Positions 1-8,502 of a stretch of DNA of 64,000 nt are shown piece after piece. The notes beneath the pieces are model-generated. The model worked only from the letters and a program-made list of their open reading frames with translations, did no database searches and was not told the DNA's origin. Source of the stretch: an uncultured Blautia sp. (lineage in GTDB: Bacteria; Bacillota; Clostridia; Lachnospirales; Lachnospiraceae); the NCBI GenBank assembly GCA_934424575.1, contig CAKRXU010000001.1, forward strand, positions 124,001-188,000. The letters are read 5' to 3'. Each line of letters opens with the position of its first letter. The first letter of the stretch is position 1. The position numbers and the translations under genes are program-made.

Positions 1-2127
1 AGTCGCCTCGATCGGCAGACTGATGAGCAGGCACAGGATGACTACGATCGATGTGGACATGATGTACAGCCTGCTGATCTCTCCATTCGTGTAACCAAGG
101 ATCTTTGTCATGGAGATGGACTGTGCGTTTTTTTCGATGATGATCTTGGACAGAAGATAGATCAGGATCATATAGATTGCGATCGCAAAGCCGTTGACCA
201 GCCCCATCATGCTTCCCATTGATACATTCAGCTGTCTGGAAATCTTTGTCAATGCATCCAGATCTATCACGGAACCAATGTAGCTGCTGTCGATATCCGT
301 AATCTCTGAGTTGCTGAAATAGCCACTGAAATAATCATCTCCCAGATCAAACATCTGGTTCAGTTCATCCTGCGGCATAAAGATACAGAGACCTCCATTG
401 TAATCATAGATCCCGCCGATTTCGAATGTATACTCATCATCTTCATATTTTTCTTTGAGGGTGATCGTGTCTCCCGGCTTCAGCAAAAACTTATCTGCAT
501 ATGCCTGTGAGATATAAACTCCATCCGAAAAATCCGCATCGATATACTTACTGTCATCATGAATGCCATAAAGAGACACTTCTTCGCTCTTATATTTGCC
601 CGGAAGCGTATTCAGTGAATAGGCACTGAATTCTTCCGCATCTTCATTATCCGTTTCCGTATCACGTGAAAAAAGAAGCATATCCAACATACTTTCCAGT
701 TTATTGCTGCCTCCCATCACACTGACCGGCACAGACAACATATACTGGTATTTTGCCAGCATGTTGTTCTGGATCTCCAACTGATAATGATCCAGTGCGG
801 ACGGAAGCAGAAGCCCGAACATCAGAAGCAGGTTTGCAAAAACGATTCCCACAAAAAGCACCAGATAGTTGCTGATATTCTGGAAGATCACACGCAGACG
901 GAATCTGTGGAAGATCTTGAGTTTCGGGCTTAAATAAAGGGCTCTTTTCTGTTTTCTTGTCGACAGATCCCTTCGAAGGAATTTGAGCGGAGAAAGTTTC
1001 AGCTTATGATGCAGGATCGCATAGTTGACCACAAACATGATCACCACAGGAACCACAGTTGTCAGAAGAAACGCTTCTGCATTCCAGATCGTCTTGTAGG
1101 TCGGAAGGCTGTAACTTCCATAATACATACCGGCACATACATCTTTGAATGCCGTATATCCCAGAATATTTCCGATCAGTGCACCGATGAGTGTCACAAT
1201 GACAGGAAGTGTCATATAATGCCGGACCAGCTCGCCTCTGGTATAACCGGATGCCCGAAGTGTTCCAATGACACCGGCTTCTTTGGCGATCGTGTTGCTG
1301 GTTGTGATACCAAACACAAATGCCATGATCATGATGATGATATACAAAAGCATGACCATCATTGCCTTATCGCTTCCCATATCGTCGCCGGTAAAGATGA
1401 TCGCCTGATTCTGATACTGTGGAACAAAATTTTCCAGTGTGACTACTTTTCCCATTGCCTTCATCAAATCTTCGGAAACATCTTTTTCCTCAATCTCACT
1501 TTGTGGCTTTTCATTGTAAGTCCAGGCATAGTTATACTGCAGTTTGTCCTGATCGAGGGAATTAAATTCTTCCGCCGTTACCAGACCGACGCCAAATTTT
1601 ACCGCATCAAACATTGTGTCGCTGTTGTTCTGAAACAGACAGCTGTAATCGGAAAGGGCAACGAGCCCTGTGATCGTCCAGGATTTTGTTCCATCCTCCA
1701 GCGTATCTCCGATCTTCAGGTCATTGTTATCCGCATACATACGGTCAATCGCGATCTCGCCTGTTTTTTCTGCCAACTTACCGTCCATTAGGCAGACTTT
1801 GTTGACATCTGTACGGTTCTTGAAGAAACGCATCGTACTGCCATTGGTGAGAGTATCTTCTATATAATAGTTCTCATAGACTTTGACGCCCTCTTCTTCG
1901 ATTGCTTCGCGCTGTCCACGATACAGCCGCTCTCCGGTGCGGAAGTTTCCATCTTCAATGTTGTATTTTTCAAATCCCTCATTGTATGCCTGGATCATAC
2001 TGCCATCTGCAACCAGGAAACCGGATACCATTCCGATCGTCGCAGCCATCAGGATAAACACGACCAGATATTTGCCGAATTCCCCTTTGAGTTCACGAGG
2101 GATCCTTTTTCTCAGAGGATTTTTCAT
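1..2127 (-). CDS. FtsX-type ABC transporter permease, C-terminus beyond window edge
   Basis: This is the membrane permease of a MacB/FtsX-type ABC exporter that pairs with the ATPase encoded just upstream. The 709 codons visible begin MKNPLRKRIPREL, followed by a membrane segment (about residues 15-35, VVFILMAATIGMV). A long extracytoplasmic domain follows, then a hydrophobic FtsX core (about residues 240-270) and further membrane and extracytoplasmic stretches up to the edge. The start is fixed by an AGGAGG site that overlaps the last codons of the ATPase gene, leaving 12 bp between the genes. No stop codon is reached, so the gene is 3' partial because of the window, not broken. The substrate is unknown; related systems export peptides or antimicrobials or act on the envelope. 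Confidence 0.85.
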   Translation of the reverse strand, partial: MKNPLRKRIPRELKGEFGKYLVVFILMAATIGMVSGFLVADGSMIQAYNEGFEKYNIEDGNFRTGERLYRGQREAIEEEGVKVYENYYIEDTLTNGSTMRFFKNRTDVNKVCLMDGKLAEKTGEIAIDRMYADNNDLKIGDTLEDGTKSWTITGLVALSDYSCLFQNNSDTMFDAVKFGVGLVTAEEFNSLDQDKLQYNYAWTYNEKPQSEIEEKDVSEDLMKAMGKVVTLENFVPQYQNQAIIFTGDDMGSDKAMMVMLLYIIIMIMAFVFGITTSNTIAKEAGVIGTLRASGYTRGELVRHYMTLPVIVTLIGALIGNILGYTAFKDVCAGMYYGSYSLPTYKTIWNAEAFLLTTVVPVVIMFVVNYAILHHKLKLSPLKFLRRDLSTRKQKRALYLSPKLKIFHRFRLRVIFQNISNYLVLFVGIVFANLLLMFGLLLPSALDHYQLEIQNNMLAKYQYMLSVPVSVMGGSNKLESMLDMLLFSRDTETDNEDAEEFSAYSLNTLPGKYKSEEVSLYGIHDDSKYIDADFSDGVYISQAYADKFLLKPGDTITLKEKYEDDEYTFEIGGIYDYNGGLCIFMPQDELNQMFDLGDDYFSGYFSNSEITDIDSSYIGSVIDLDALTKISRQLNVSMGSMMGLVNGFAIAIYMILIYLLSKIIIEKNAQSISMTKILGYTNGEISRLYIMSTSIVVILCLLISLPIEAT

Positions 2128-2139
2128 GATACCGCCTCC

Positions 2140-2838
2140 TTACCAGTCAAGATCCATTGCCGGGATCTTATGTTCATTCTGATAATTCTTACGTATCATG
2201 CCATCACGCAGCTTGACTACGCGGTCTGCCATATCCTTGATCGCATCGTTGTGCGTTACCATGATGACGGTATTGCCGTATTTCTGATTAACAGTCTCGA
2301 TCAGTTTCAGGATCTCCTTGGAAGTGTTGTAATCCAGGGCTCCTGTCGGCTCATCACAGAGCAGGATATCCGGATTCTTTACGATGGCACGTCCGATTGC
2401 AGTTCTCTGCTGCTGTCCACCGGAAAGCTGGTTCGGAAGTTTCCTCTGGTGCTCATAGAGTCCAAGTGTATGCAAAAGCTCGTCCACATCCAGTGCCCGG
2501 TCACTCAAATATGCCCCAACTTCAATATTCTCACGGACAGTCAGATTCGGTATCAGATTATACATCTGAAAGATGTATCCCAGATGCTTCCGCCTGTACT
2601 GGGAAAGTTTCTTTTCTTTCATATCTGCCAGTTTCTCACCTTCAATGGAAATGCTTCCTGCATCTGCGCTCTCGATTCCACCGATAATATTCAAGAGCGT
2701 GGATTTGCCGGAACCGGATGGTCCCAGAAGCACACAAAATTCTCCTTTTTCAATATCCAGATCCAGACCCTTGAGAACATCTACCTTGCTGTCCCCAGAG
2801 CCAAATGATTTCCTGATATCCCTTATTTCCAAAAACAT
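2140..2838 (-). CDS. ABC transporter ATP-binding protein (MacB/LolD type)
   Basis: This is the cytoplasmic ATPase that powers the adjacent FtsX-type permease. All the nucleotide-binding motifs are present: Walker [10 protein letters not shown] near residue 40, signature LSGGQQQR near residue 137, Walker [13 protein letters not shown], and the switch histidine in MVTHND. The length of 232 aa is normal for the MacB/LolD/FtsE family, and [10 protein letters not shown] after Walker A fits that family. A strong hairpin terminator separates it from the secreted-protein gene upstream, so ATPase plus permease form their own transcription unit. No two-component bacitracin-type sensor lies beside it, so its inducer is unknown. 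Confidence 0.93.
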   Translation of the reverse strand: MFLEIRDIRKSFGSGDSKVDVLKGLDLDIEKGEFCVLLGPSGSGKSTLLNIIGGIESADAGSISIEGEKLADMKEKKLSQYRRKHLGYIFQMYNLIPNLTVRENIEVGAYLSDRALDVDELLHTLGLYEHQRKLPNQLSGGQQQRTAIGRAIVKNPDILLCDEPTGALDYNTSKEILKLIETVNQKYGNTVIMVTHNDAIKDMADRVVKLRDGMIRKNYQNEHKIPAMDLDW

Positions 2839-2963
2839 AATAGTCTCCTTTTCATACTTTGTTATACTGATATAACGCTGTTACTATTATGTTAGTTTAA
2901 ACTATCTAAGTTGTCAACTTATGAGGATTGTTATGAGAAATTTTCTCGATTAAAGCAAAGAAA

Positions 2964-3003
2964 AGCCCTCTCACATACCTTTCATCAGGCACATGGGAGG
3001 ACT
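2964..3003 (-). terminator. Intrinsic terminator after the repeat-protein gene
   Basis: On the minus strand a 16-bp stem with one mismatch (AGTCCTCCCATGTGCC against GGTATGTGAGAGGGCT) encloses an 8-nt loop and is followed by a T-rich tract. It ends the transcript of the secreted repeat protein and insulates the ABC exporter genes. Confidence 0.85.
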
Positions 3004-3039
3004 CTATTCATTTTATTATTCACTTTTTATTAATTCAGC

Positions 3040-3735
3040 TTATTTTGCGTCAGAAATAACTGCGAACAGGGAAACATCTTCCAGAGATACTGTAATAGTG
3101 TGATTTGCTACATCAATATCATCTGCCGGAATCTCAACAACTTCCCATTCTTTTGTTGTAGCATTGTAAGCAAGAACTTTGATTCCTGTTAAATCTTTTG
3201 TAAGGTTCTGAACTGTAAGAGTTACTTTGTATTTTCCGTCTTCACCTTTCTGTGTAGATGCGTCTGGTGTAAGGCTGTAGAATCCAGATACGAATTCTGT
3301 TCCATCCAGTTTGTCTGCAACTGCAACAGAATCTTTCTTGAGTTCTTCGATGAACTCTTTCATTGTCATCTTGCCATCGTTTACAGCTACTACTGCTTCT
3401 GCTACAGCCGGCTGATCAGCTTTAAGCTGTGTGTAAATAGCACTGTTAGCGCTTACTACTTCAACTTTGTAGTTTCCTGCTTTTCCATCTTTGCTGATGC
3501 TGCCTACTGCTACACCATTCTTTGTAACGCTACCTACTGCTACTGCATTCTTTGTAACGCTACCTACTGCTACTGCGTTTTTAGTAACACTACCTACTGC
3601 TACTGCGTTTTTAGTAACGCTTCCTACTGCTGTTGCAGTTTTGCTAGCACTTCCTGCTGCCATTACACTCATTGCAGAAGCTGCTACTACTGTTGCGGCT
3701 AAAACGCATGCCACAATACCTTTTCTTAACTTCAT
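3040..3735 (-). CDS. Secreted protein with tandem decapeptide repeats, function unknown
   Basis: The product has a classical signal peptide: KLRK followed by a hydrophobic stretch ending SVMAAG near residue 28. Next come four to five copies of a 10-residue unit of the form AVGSVTKNAV (about residues 35-80), and then a non-repetitive domain of about 150 residues. That C-terminal part reads like a small beta-rich extracellular module (YKVTLTVQNLTKDLTGIKV, then SLFAVISDAK). I do not recognise the whole protein. The low-complexity valine/serine/lysine repeat resembles a linker or surface stalk. The gene follows the LCP gene of the polysaccharide cluster on the same strand with a 59-bp gap and a good GGAGAG ribosome site, so it may share a cell-surface role, but this is only positional. 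It has its own terminator downstream. Confidence 0.8.
   Translation of the reverse strand: MKLRKGIVACVLAATVVAASAMSVMAAGSASKTATAVGSVTKNAVAVGSVTKNAVAVGSVTKNAVAVGSVTKNGVAVGSISKDGKAGNYKVEVVSANSAIYTQLKADQPAVAEAVVAVNDGKMTMKEFIEELKKDSVAVADKLDGTEFVSGFYSLTPDASTQKGEDGKYKVTLTVQNLTKDLTGIKVLAYNATTKEWEVVEIPADDIDVANHTITVSLEDVSLFAVISDAK
3484..3633 (-). repeat. Tandem ~30-bp coding repeats (decapeptide AVGSVTKNAV)
   Basis: About five head-to-tail 30-bp units encode the decapeptide repeat of the secreted protein. Adjacent units differ at only a few bases, mostly in third positions. Near-identical units like these tend to change copy number by slippage, so length variation between strains is likely. Confidence 0.85.
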
Positions 3736-3794
3736 CTTCCATCTCTCCTTTGGGATTTTTTATTTAGATAATAGTACTTACGTGCTAAAATCTC

Positions 3795-4865
3795 TTATGA
3801 TATTGTATAAAATGTAGAAAGAACTAACTTATACAATTCTTCTTCATTCACATGATATTCATCATAAATTTGTCCTTCTACACCTTCGCCTGGAACATTC
3901 TGAGTATCCAGAGTACTGTTCCCTGCTGCATTCAGAAGTTTTACAAAGATGTCATTTCCCATATTTGTTACTGTATATGGTTCAATCTCCTTAAGCAGAT
4001 TTCCTATAAAAGAAGGATTTATCTTCATTTTCTCCTGAATTCTCGGTATCAAAGCCTTAAGATACGTTTTCTGACGCTGCTGACGCACCAGTGCACTTTG
4101 GCTTTTCTCTATATCACGATAACGTAAAAATTCTTCTACGTTATCACCATTAATAACCACTTTCGCGCCTTCTTTAAAATAAGGATCATGTTCTTCCAGA
4201 CTGTTATCCGGTACAACAATTTCAATGTCTCCTACCAATTTACCAACTTCAGAGATTCCCATTGTATTCATGGAATAATAACCCTGAATTGGAATACCAT
4301 GAAGTAATTTGGAAACTGCTGTCTTCATTAACTCACAGCTTTTTTCTTTTCCATCTCCATATGCATACTGTAAATTGATATGATTATCTGTCATTCCCAG
4401 ACTTTTACCGGCTGGATTGAAAACTTCTATTTCAGCAATTGTGTCACGTGGAATGGAAATGATCTGCAGCTGCTCTGTAGCACGATCCATTGATACTACA
4501 TAAATAGAATCTGCCTGACCTGCATCCTGCTGAGTCTCCATCTCACTGACTTCTTCCGATGAATCAATACCTATAAACAAATAATTACTCAAATGATCAT
4601 TATATGTATATGTACTGCCTTCATATTCTATGACATCATCCATTACATTATCATTCTGCTCTGTAGAACTGCCACTCTGATCCAGAGTAGATGAAGAAGC
4701 CATCTCGTCCTGTCTGACCACTGTATCACTACGCTTAACTCCCTGCGTCTGATTCCACAGGAAATATGCAATTACTACAATTGCGACTACAATGATCATA
4801 CTGACAACAATAATCATGTTTGTTCTTCTCTGTTTGTAAGACGTACGTCTTCCTCTAGCTCTCAT
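3795..4865 (-). CDS. LCP-family (LytR-CpsA-Psr) glycopolymer transferase
   Basis: LCP enzymes attach undecaprenyl-linked polysaccharides or teichoic-type polymers to peptidoglycan outside the membrane. A basic N-terminus (RARGRRTSYKQRR) precedes one membrane anchor at about residues 16-37. The extracellular LCP domain carries the typical arginine-containing segments ISIPRDT, NHINLQYAYG and EFLRYRD. The length of 356 aa is normal. The ATG overlaps the stop of the preceding small gene (ATGA), so the two are translationally coupled. Together with the CpsC- and CpsD-like genes upstream it forms the control and attachment part of a capsule or exopolysaccharide pathway. No glycosyltransferases are in the window, so the polymer is unknown. 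Confidence 0.9.
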   Translation of the reverse strand: MRARGRRTSYKQRRTNMIIVVSMIIVVAIVVIAYFLWNQTQGVKRSDTVVRQDEMASSSTLDQSGSSTEQNDNVMDDVIEYEGSTYTYNDHLSNYLFIGIDSSEEVSEMETQQDAGQADSIYVVSMDRATEQLQIISIPRDTIAEIEVFNPAGKSLGMTDNHINLQYAYGDGKEKSCELMKTAVSKLLHGIPIQGYYSMNTMGISEVGKLVGDIEIVVPDNSLEEHDPYFKEGAKVVINGDNVEEFLRYRDIEKSQSALVRQQRQKTYLKALIPRIQEKMKINPSFIGNLLKEIEPYTVTNMGNDIFVKLLNAAGNSTLDTQNVPGEGVEGQIYDEYHVNEEELYKLVLSTFYTIS

Positions 4866-5206
4866 TGTTTCCCACTGTCCTTGGATTCTGCATCAGTTTT
4901 ATCAGACTCTGCTGCCTGATCGGAACTTTTTTCTTCCTCAGATTTATTAGTATCTTTAGATTTATTAGTATCCTCAGAAGACTGATCGCTTCCGGCTTCT
5001 TCAAGTTCGGATGCGTGTTCTTTTACAGATTCATAATTATCAATTCCAGTTTTCTGTTTTTCTGCCAATTTTTCTAATCGTTCTGATTCCTTTTTTATTT
5101 CTTGGTGATTTGTTAACAGCAAACCGCCCAAAATCACGATCAATACAATGCAAATAACTGACAAAATGATATTTGTAAATTTATCACTTTTTCTGTTCCA
5201 GTTCAC
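4862..5206 (-). CDS. Small membrane-anchored acidic protein, function unknown
   Basis: This 114-aa protein has a short cytoplasmic N-terminus and a membrane span (about residues 11-32, IILSVICIVLIVILGGLLL). A predicted coiled-coil stretch (EIKKESERLEKLAEKQK) follows, and then a very acidic, serine/lysine/aspartate-rich tail of low complexity. I recognise no family. It lies between the tyrosine kinase and LCP genes and overlaps the LCP start by 4 bp, so it probably belongs to the same polysaccharide-control operon. It may act as an outside-facing partner of the LCP protein, which is inference from position only. Confidence 0.7.
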   Translation of the reverse strand: MNWNRKSDKFTNIILSVICIVLIVILGGLLLTNHQEIKKESERLEKLAEKQKTGIDNYESVKEHASELEEAGSDQSSEDTNKSKDTNKSEEEKSSDQAAESDKTDAESKDSGKQ

Positions 5207-5223
5207 TTCTAACCCGCTTTCTT

Positions 5224-5940
5224 TTAGTTTGTGTTATCTGTCTGCTCTGTTGCTAACTTCTGATAGTAGTCACCATAATGTTTGTAATAAGAAGAATAAT
5301 ACTTATCCTTTTTGGTATCTACTTTATTCATAACGGCACCAAGAATCTGACAGCCACCTTTTTCCAGCTGCTTGATACATCTCTGTGCAAATTTATAATC
5401 TGCAACCCCTGGTTCGATGACAAAAATTCCGCCATCACAGGATCTCGCGATTACAGCTGCATCAATAACACTTCCGATCGGAGGAGTATCTATAATGACA
5501 TAATCATAATAATTACGGATCTCCTTCATAAAAGTACGGAAAAGTTCCTCACTTAAGAGTCCTGACGGATTAGGTGCGATCGGCCCACCAAATATGATAT
5601 GCAGTCCCGGATAGTTTGTAGAATAAATTAAGTCTTTAATTTCCACCTGTCCACTGAGGAACTGTGACAGACCATTAACTTCCTGTTCTACTCCAAGTCG
5701 TATTGCAAAATCAGCCTTTCGAATATCTCCATCAATCAGGAGTACTTTCTTTCCAATATTACTCAATTCCTGCGCCAGACTGAAAACAATATCGCTTTTT
5801 CCTTCATTCGGAAAACAGCTGCTGGCTAAGATCGTCTTGATGCTTTTTCCAGAAAGCTGAATATTAGTACGTAAAGTCTTGATCGCTTCACTGTAAAAAT
5901 AATCCTGCTTTCTGATATCTTTTATTGTGACTTTCCTCAT
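5224..5940 (-). CDS. CpsD/CapB-family bacterial tyrosine kinase
   Basis: This is a cytoplasmic BY-kinase that works with the adjacent CpsC-like membrane protein to control polysaccharide length and export. The Walker A-like loop is FPNEGKSD (about residues 43-50); the usual PGEGKS glycine is replaced by Asn. Walker A' is VLLIDGDIRKADF and Walker B is VIIDTPPIG. The C-terminus holds the autophosphorylation tyrosine cluster (YYSSYYKHYGDYY). The 238-aa length fits the Firmicute type, in which kinase and membrane activator are separate proteins. It is 21 bp downstream of the CpsC gene. No partner phosphatase (CpsB) is in the window. Confidence 0.9.
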   Translation of the reverse strand: MRKVTIKDIRKQDYFYSEAIKTLRTNIQLSGKSIKTILASSCFPNEGKSDIVFSLAQELSNIGKKVLLIDGDIRKADFAIRLGVEQEVNGLSQFLSGQVEIKDLIYSTNYPGLHIIFGGPIAPNPSGLLSEELFRTFMKEIRNYYDYVIIDTPPIGSVIDAAVIARSCDGGIFVIEPGVADYKFAQRCIKQLEKGGCQILGAVMNKVDTKKDKYYSSYYKHYGDYYQKLATEQTDNTN

Positions 5941-5961
5941 TTATAAGATTCCTCCATCCGT

Positions 5962-6747
5962 TTAACGCTTTTTCCTTTTGGATTTTCTGCCTTTCTTGTA
6001 TGCATAGTCCTTTCTGTCAGGAACTACTGCAAGCACAGAAACACCCAGATATTTTGCGACATCATCTTCTGATTTCAGAGTATCATCCATAATTGTAATT
6101 ACAACTACAACAACAGTTGCTGCCACAATACCAAGAAGGAAGCCCAGTATAACATTCTTTTTCATACTTGGAGATGACTGAACTGTTGGAATCTTACCAA
6201 TTTCAATAATTTTAGGTGGAATAACTTCCATCTTATCACCAATATAACTTGACGCTACATTCGCAATCTCATCAACGATTGCTTTTGCCATTTCCGGATC
6301 AGTATTTTTTACTGAGATCTCCAGGATACGGCTGTCCGAAGGATTTTCTATAGTGATATTTTCACTAAGATCAGACGAATCCATTTCCAGATTCAGATTC
6401 TTGATTACCTGCTCCAAAACAGGAGTACACTTAATTAATACTGTATAGTCCTTGGTCAGGCTGGTTCCCAACTGAATATCTGCCAGAGATGTAAGCGTTG
6501 TTTCCTTTGACAGAACCAGCATACTTGACGTAGAAGTATATACAGGTGTCATCGCAAATTTTGTAACCAGTCCACAAAGGCAGGCTGCCATCAATCCTAC
6601 TGTAAGAAGAACAAGAAATTTAGATTTTAATACATAAAGTATCTCAAGCAAATCAATCTCAACATCATCATCCTGTTTCGCATCATCTACCGGATCATCA
6701 AGATATGTATTCCATTTTTCCAACATCGTATAATTCCTTTCATCCAT
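5962..6747 (-). CDS. CpsC/Wzz-type chain-length determinant and kinase activator
   Basis: Members of this family span the membrane twice and activate the CpsD kinase while setting polysaccharide chain length. An N-terminal cytoplasmic stretch leads to EIDLLEILYVLKSKF, a typical Wzz entry motif, and a first membrane segment (about residues 42-65). A periplasmic-facing loop of about 130 residues follows, with SSMLVLSK and ISVKNTDPEMA. The second membrane segment is at about residues 199-220, before a basic tail (KKGRKSKRKKR). The gene is first in the four-gene operon and has a recognisable promoter upstream. Confidence 0.9.
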   Translation of the reverse strand: MDERNYTMLEKWNTYLDDPVDDAKQDDDVEIDLLEILYVLKSKFLVLLTVGLMAACLCGLVTKFAMTPVYTSTSSMLVLSKETTLTSLADIQLGTSLTKDYTVLIKCTPVLEQVIKNLNLEMDSSDLSENITIENPSDSRILEISVKNTDPEMAKAIVDEIANVASSYIGDKMEVIPPKIIEIGKIPTVQSSPSMKKNVILGFLLGIVAATVVVVVITIMDDTLKSEDDVAKYLGVSVLAVVPDRKDYAYKKGRKSKRKKR

Positions 6748-6853
6748 TTGTTCCGGTATCAGTGAATATCACTACCATTTAATGCGGCAACTTTTCTCTG
6801 CATACTCACCCTCCAAAACACGCTACTTTAATACCATATTATATGCATCTACC

Positions 6854-6882
6854 ATACTAACACATTGAAAAAGATGTGTCAA
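6854..6882 (-). promoter_or_regulatory. Promoter of the polysaccharide-control operon
   Basis: TTGACA and TAGTAT are separated by 17 bp on the minus strand, giving a leader of about 100 nt. The leader carries a short hairpin (AGTGA/TCACT at 6755-6776) just before the CpsC start codon. Confidence 0.6.
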
Positions 6883-6937
6883 TCGACAAAACTTCCACAA
6901 CTTAGGTAAAATATGACTTTTTTATTTTATAATTTTG

Positions 6938-7258
6938 CTATATAACAAATTCCATGATTCTTTCGGCAATAAACACCGCTGCACAGGCAAATAAAGCAAC
7001 GGTCAGAAGGCTCTTCTCTCTGTACGCAACGATCAGTGCAACGATCAGACCGATCGCACCGGAAACCACTCCTCCTGCAGTCGCTGTCAGGATTGCAGGA
7101 AAAGTCATCGCTGCAAGACAGGCATATGGCACATAATATAGGAAAGATTTTACAAAAGGGCTCGTAATTTCTTTCTTAAAAAGTACCAGTGGAAGCATAC
7201 GGATCAGGTAGGTAACTCCTGCCATGACAAGAATATAAATATATATATTTGTTTTCAT
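6938..7258 (-). CDS. azlD: AzlD-family branched-chain amino acid exporter subunit
   Basis: This is the small partner of AzlC, together exporting branched-chain amino acids or analogues. The 106-aa protein has four hydrophobic segments. The start YILVMAGVTYLIRMLPLVLF and the PYACLAAMTFPAIL stretch are typical of AzlD. It begins 4 bp after the azlC stop codon, so the two are translated as a pair. The ACT-domain gene upstream on the same strand suggests amino-acid-linked control. Confidence 0.9.
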   Translation of the reverse strand: MKTNIYIYILVMAGVTYLIRMLPLVLFKKEITSPFVKSFLYYVPYACLAAMTFPAILTATAGGVVSGAIGLIVALIVAYREKSLLTVALFACAAVFIAERIMEFVI

Positions 7259-7262
7259 CTCT

Positions 7263-7970
7263 CTACGCCTCCTTTTCTTCCGGGACCGGACAGAAATATG
7301 CTGCGATTCCTGCTACCAGTACAGTTGTAATGATGATCACAAATCCGGCAGAAACTTTGTTCAGAACCGGTACAACCGCAAAAATGGTACTGACTGCCAT
7401 CGCTCCGATCACAACACCTAAGACTGCTCTGTTTTTCTTTGCCGGCGGTATGATGACTGCAAGGAACATTCCATAGATTGCCACACTCAGTGCACTGACC
7501 AGGAAATCCGGCAGAAGGTTTCCGGATACTGCTCCTACCAGAGTTCCCAGTGTCCATCCTGGAATCGCAACTGCCATGACACCATAGTTGTACCACGGGC
7601 TGACACGTCCCTCCTGACTGGCACTGACCCCGAAGATTTCATCCGTCACTCCAAAAGCAACTGCCAGTCTGTGCCCCGTCGAAACGCCTCGTTCCAGTTT
7701 CTGGGAAAGTGAGAACGACATCAGACAATATCTTAAATTGATGACAAGCTGTGTCAGTGCCATCTCCCACAGAGATCCTGAAGCGAAAATAATTCCAATC
7801 CCTGCAAACTGCCCTGCTGAAGTAAGGTTTGTCAGCGAGATCAGTACGGCGGCAGCTATTGAGATTCCTCCTGCAACTGCCATCATGCCAAAAGTAAAGG
7901 ATACCGCAAAGTATCCCAGACCAATGGGGACTCCGTCATGGAGTCCCTTCTTAAAAGCTGTGCTGTTCAT
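7263..7970 (-). CDS. azlC: AzlC-family branched-chain amino acid exporter
   Basis: This is the large membrane subunit of the AzlCD exporter, 235 aa with about seven hydrophobic segments. The opening KGLHDGVPIGLGYFAVSFTFG and the FAVGVTDEIF-like segment (VAFGVTDEIFGV) are family hallmarks. It sits between an ACT-domain gene (6 bp upstream) and azlD (4 bp downstream), so the three probably form one transcript. Exported substrates in this family are mostly inferred from resistance to leucine analogues; the native substrate here is not known. Confidence 0.92.
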   Translation of the reverse strand: MNSTAFKKGLHDGVPIGLGYFAVSFTFGMMAVAGGISIAAAVLISLTNLTSAGQFAGIGIIFASGSLWEMALTQLVINLRYCLMSFSLSQKLERGVSTGHRLAVAFGVTDEIFGVSASQEGRVSPWYNYGVMAVAIPGWTLGTLVGAVSGNLLPDFLVSALSVAIYGMFLAVIIPPAKKNRAVLGVVIGAMAVSTIFAVVPVLNKVSAGFVIIITTVLVAGIAAYFCPVPEEKEA

Positions 7971-7976
7971 GATAAT

Positions 7977-8396
7977 TTAGTCCTCCAGACTATTCAGGAC
8001 ACGGAAACCATTGTTCGTCAGCACGTTTTCTGTAACAAAAACATCATCTGTCTGAAGGATCATGATCGGAAGGCTGTTTCCTCTGTGATAGGATGTATAA
8101 ATATAATCAAGGTTTACATTACAGTTTCCGAGAACTTCAAGAACCGTATTCAGTCCGCCGACTTCATCCTTGATATCTACGGCAATGACTTCTGTCACAC
8201 GGTTCATATAGCCATTTTCTGTAAGGATCTTCTCTGCCTCATCTGCTTTGTCTGTCACCATACGAAACAGTGCAAATTCCGGTGCATCAAAGCATGCAAA
8301 TCCATAGAGATCAATTCCTGCTTCTTTGAGAAGGCCTGTTACTTTCTGAAGGCTTCCTGCTTTGTTTTCGATGAATACGATATTCTGTTTGATCAT
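7977..8396 (-). CDS. Tandem ACT-domain protein, putative amino-acid sensor
   Basis: The 139-aa protein consists of two ACT domains in tandem: MIKQNIVFIENKAGSL starts the first, and a second begins near residue 70 (VTEVIAVDIKDEVGGL). ACT domains bind small ligands, usually amino acids, at dimer interfaces. There is no catalytic domain. Because it is 6 bp upstream of azlC it may sense the amino acid exported by AzlCD, which is inference from position. The preceding nrdD gene is separated from it by a terminator hairpin, so the ACT-azlC-azlD unit is distinct from nrdD. Confidence 0.85.
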   Translation of the reverse strand: MIKQNIVFIENKAGSLQKVTGLLKEAGIDLYGFACFDAPEFALFRMVTDKADEAEKILTENGYMNRVTEVIAVDIKDEVGGLNTVLEVLGNCNVNLDYIYTSYHRGNSLPIMILQTDDVFVTENVLTNNGFRVLNSLED

Positions 8397-8454
8397 TTTC
8401 TCTCTCCTCGTCCTGTGTGTATAAATCTTTTATCATTATACTCATCTTTATAAC

Positions 8455-8494
8455 AAAAGTAAACCGTCAGAAGCATTTCTTGTGCCCCTGACGG
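8455..8494 (-). terminator. Intrinsic terminator downstream of nrdD
   Basis: An 8-bp perfect stem ACCGTCAG/CTGACGGT with a 17-nt loop is followed by TTTACTTTTG on the minus strand. It lies directly after the nrdD stop codon. Confidence 0.75.
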
Positions 8495-8502
8495 TCTGTG
8501 TT

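Noticed and set aside
1006..1791. Plus-strand frame opposite the FtsX-type permease
   Set aside because: The antisense shadow has a His/Cys-rich translation and no ribosome site. The minus-strand frame carries FtsX features over its full length.
3484..3633. CRISPR array
   Set aside because: The ~30-bp units are directly adjacent, without spacers, and lie in frame within a coding region.
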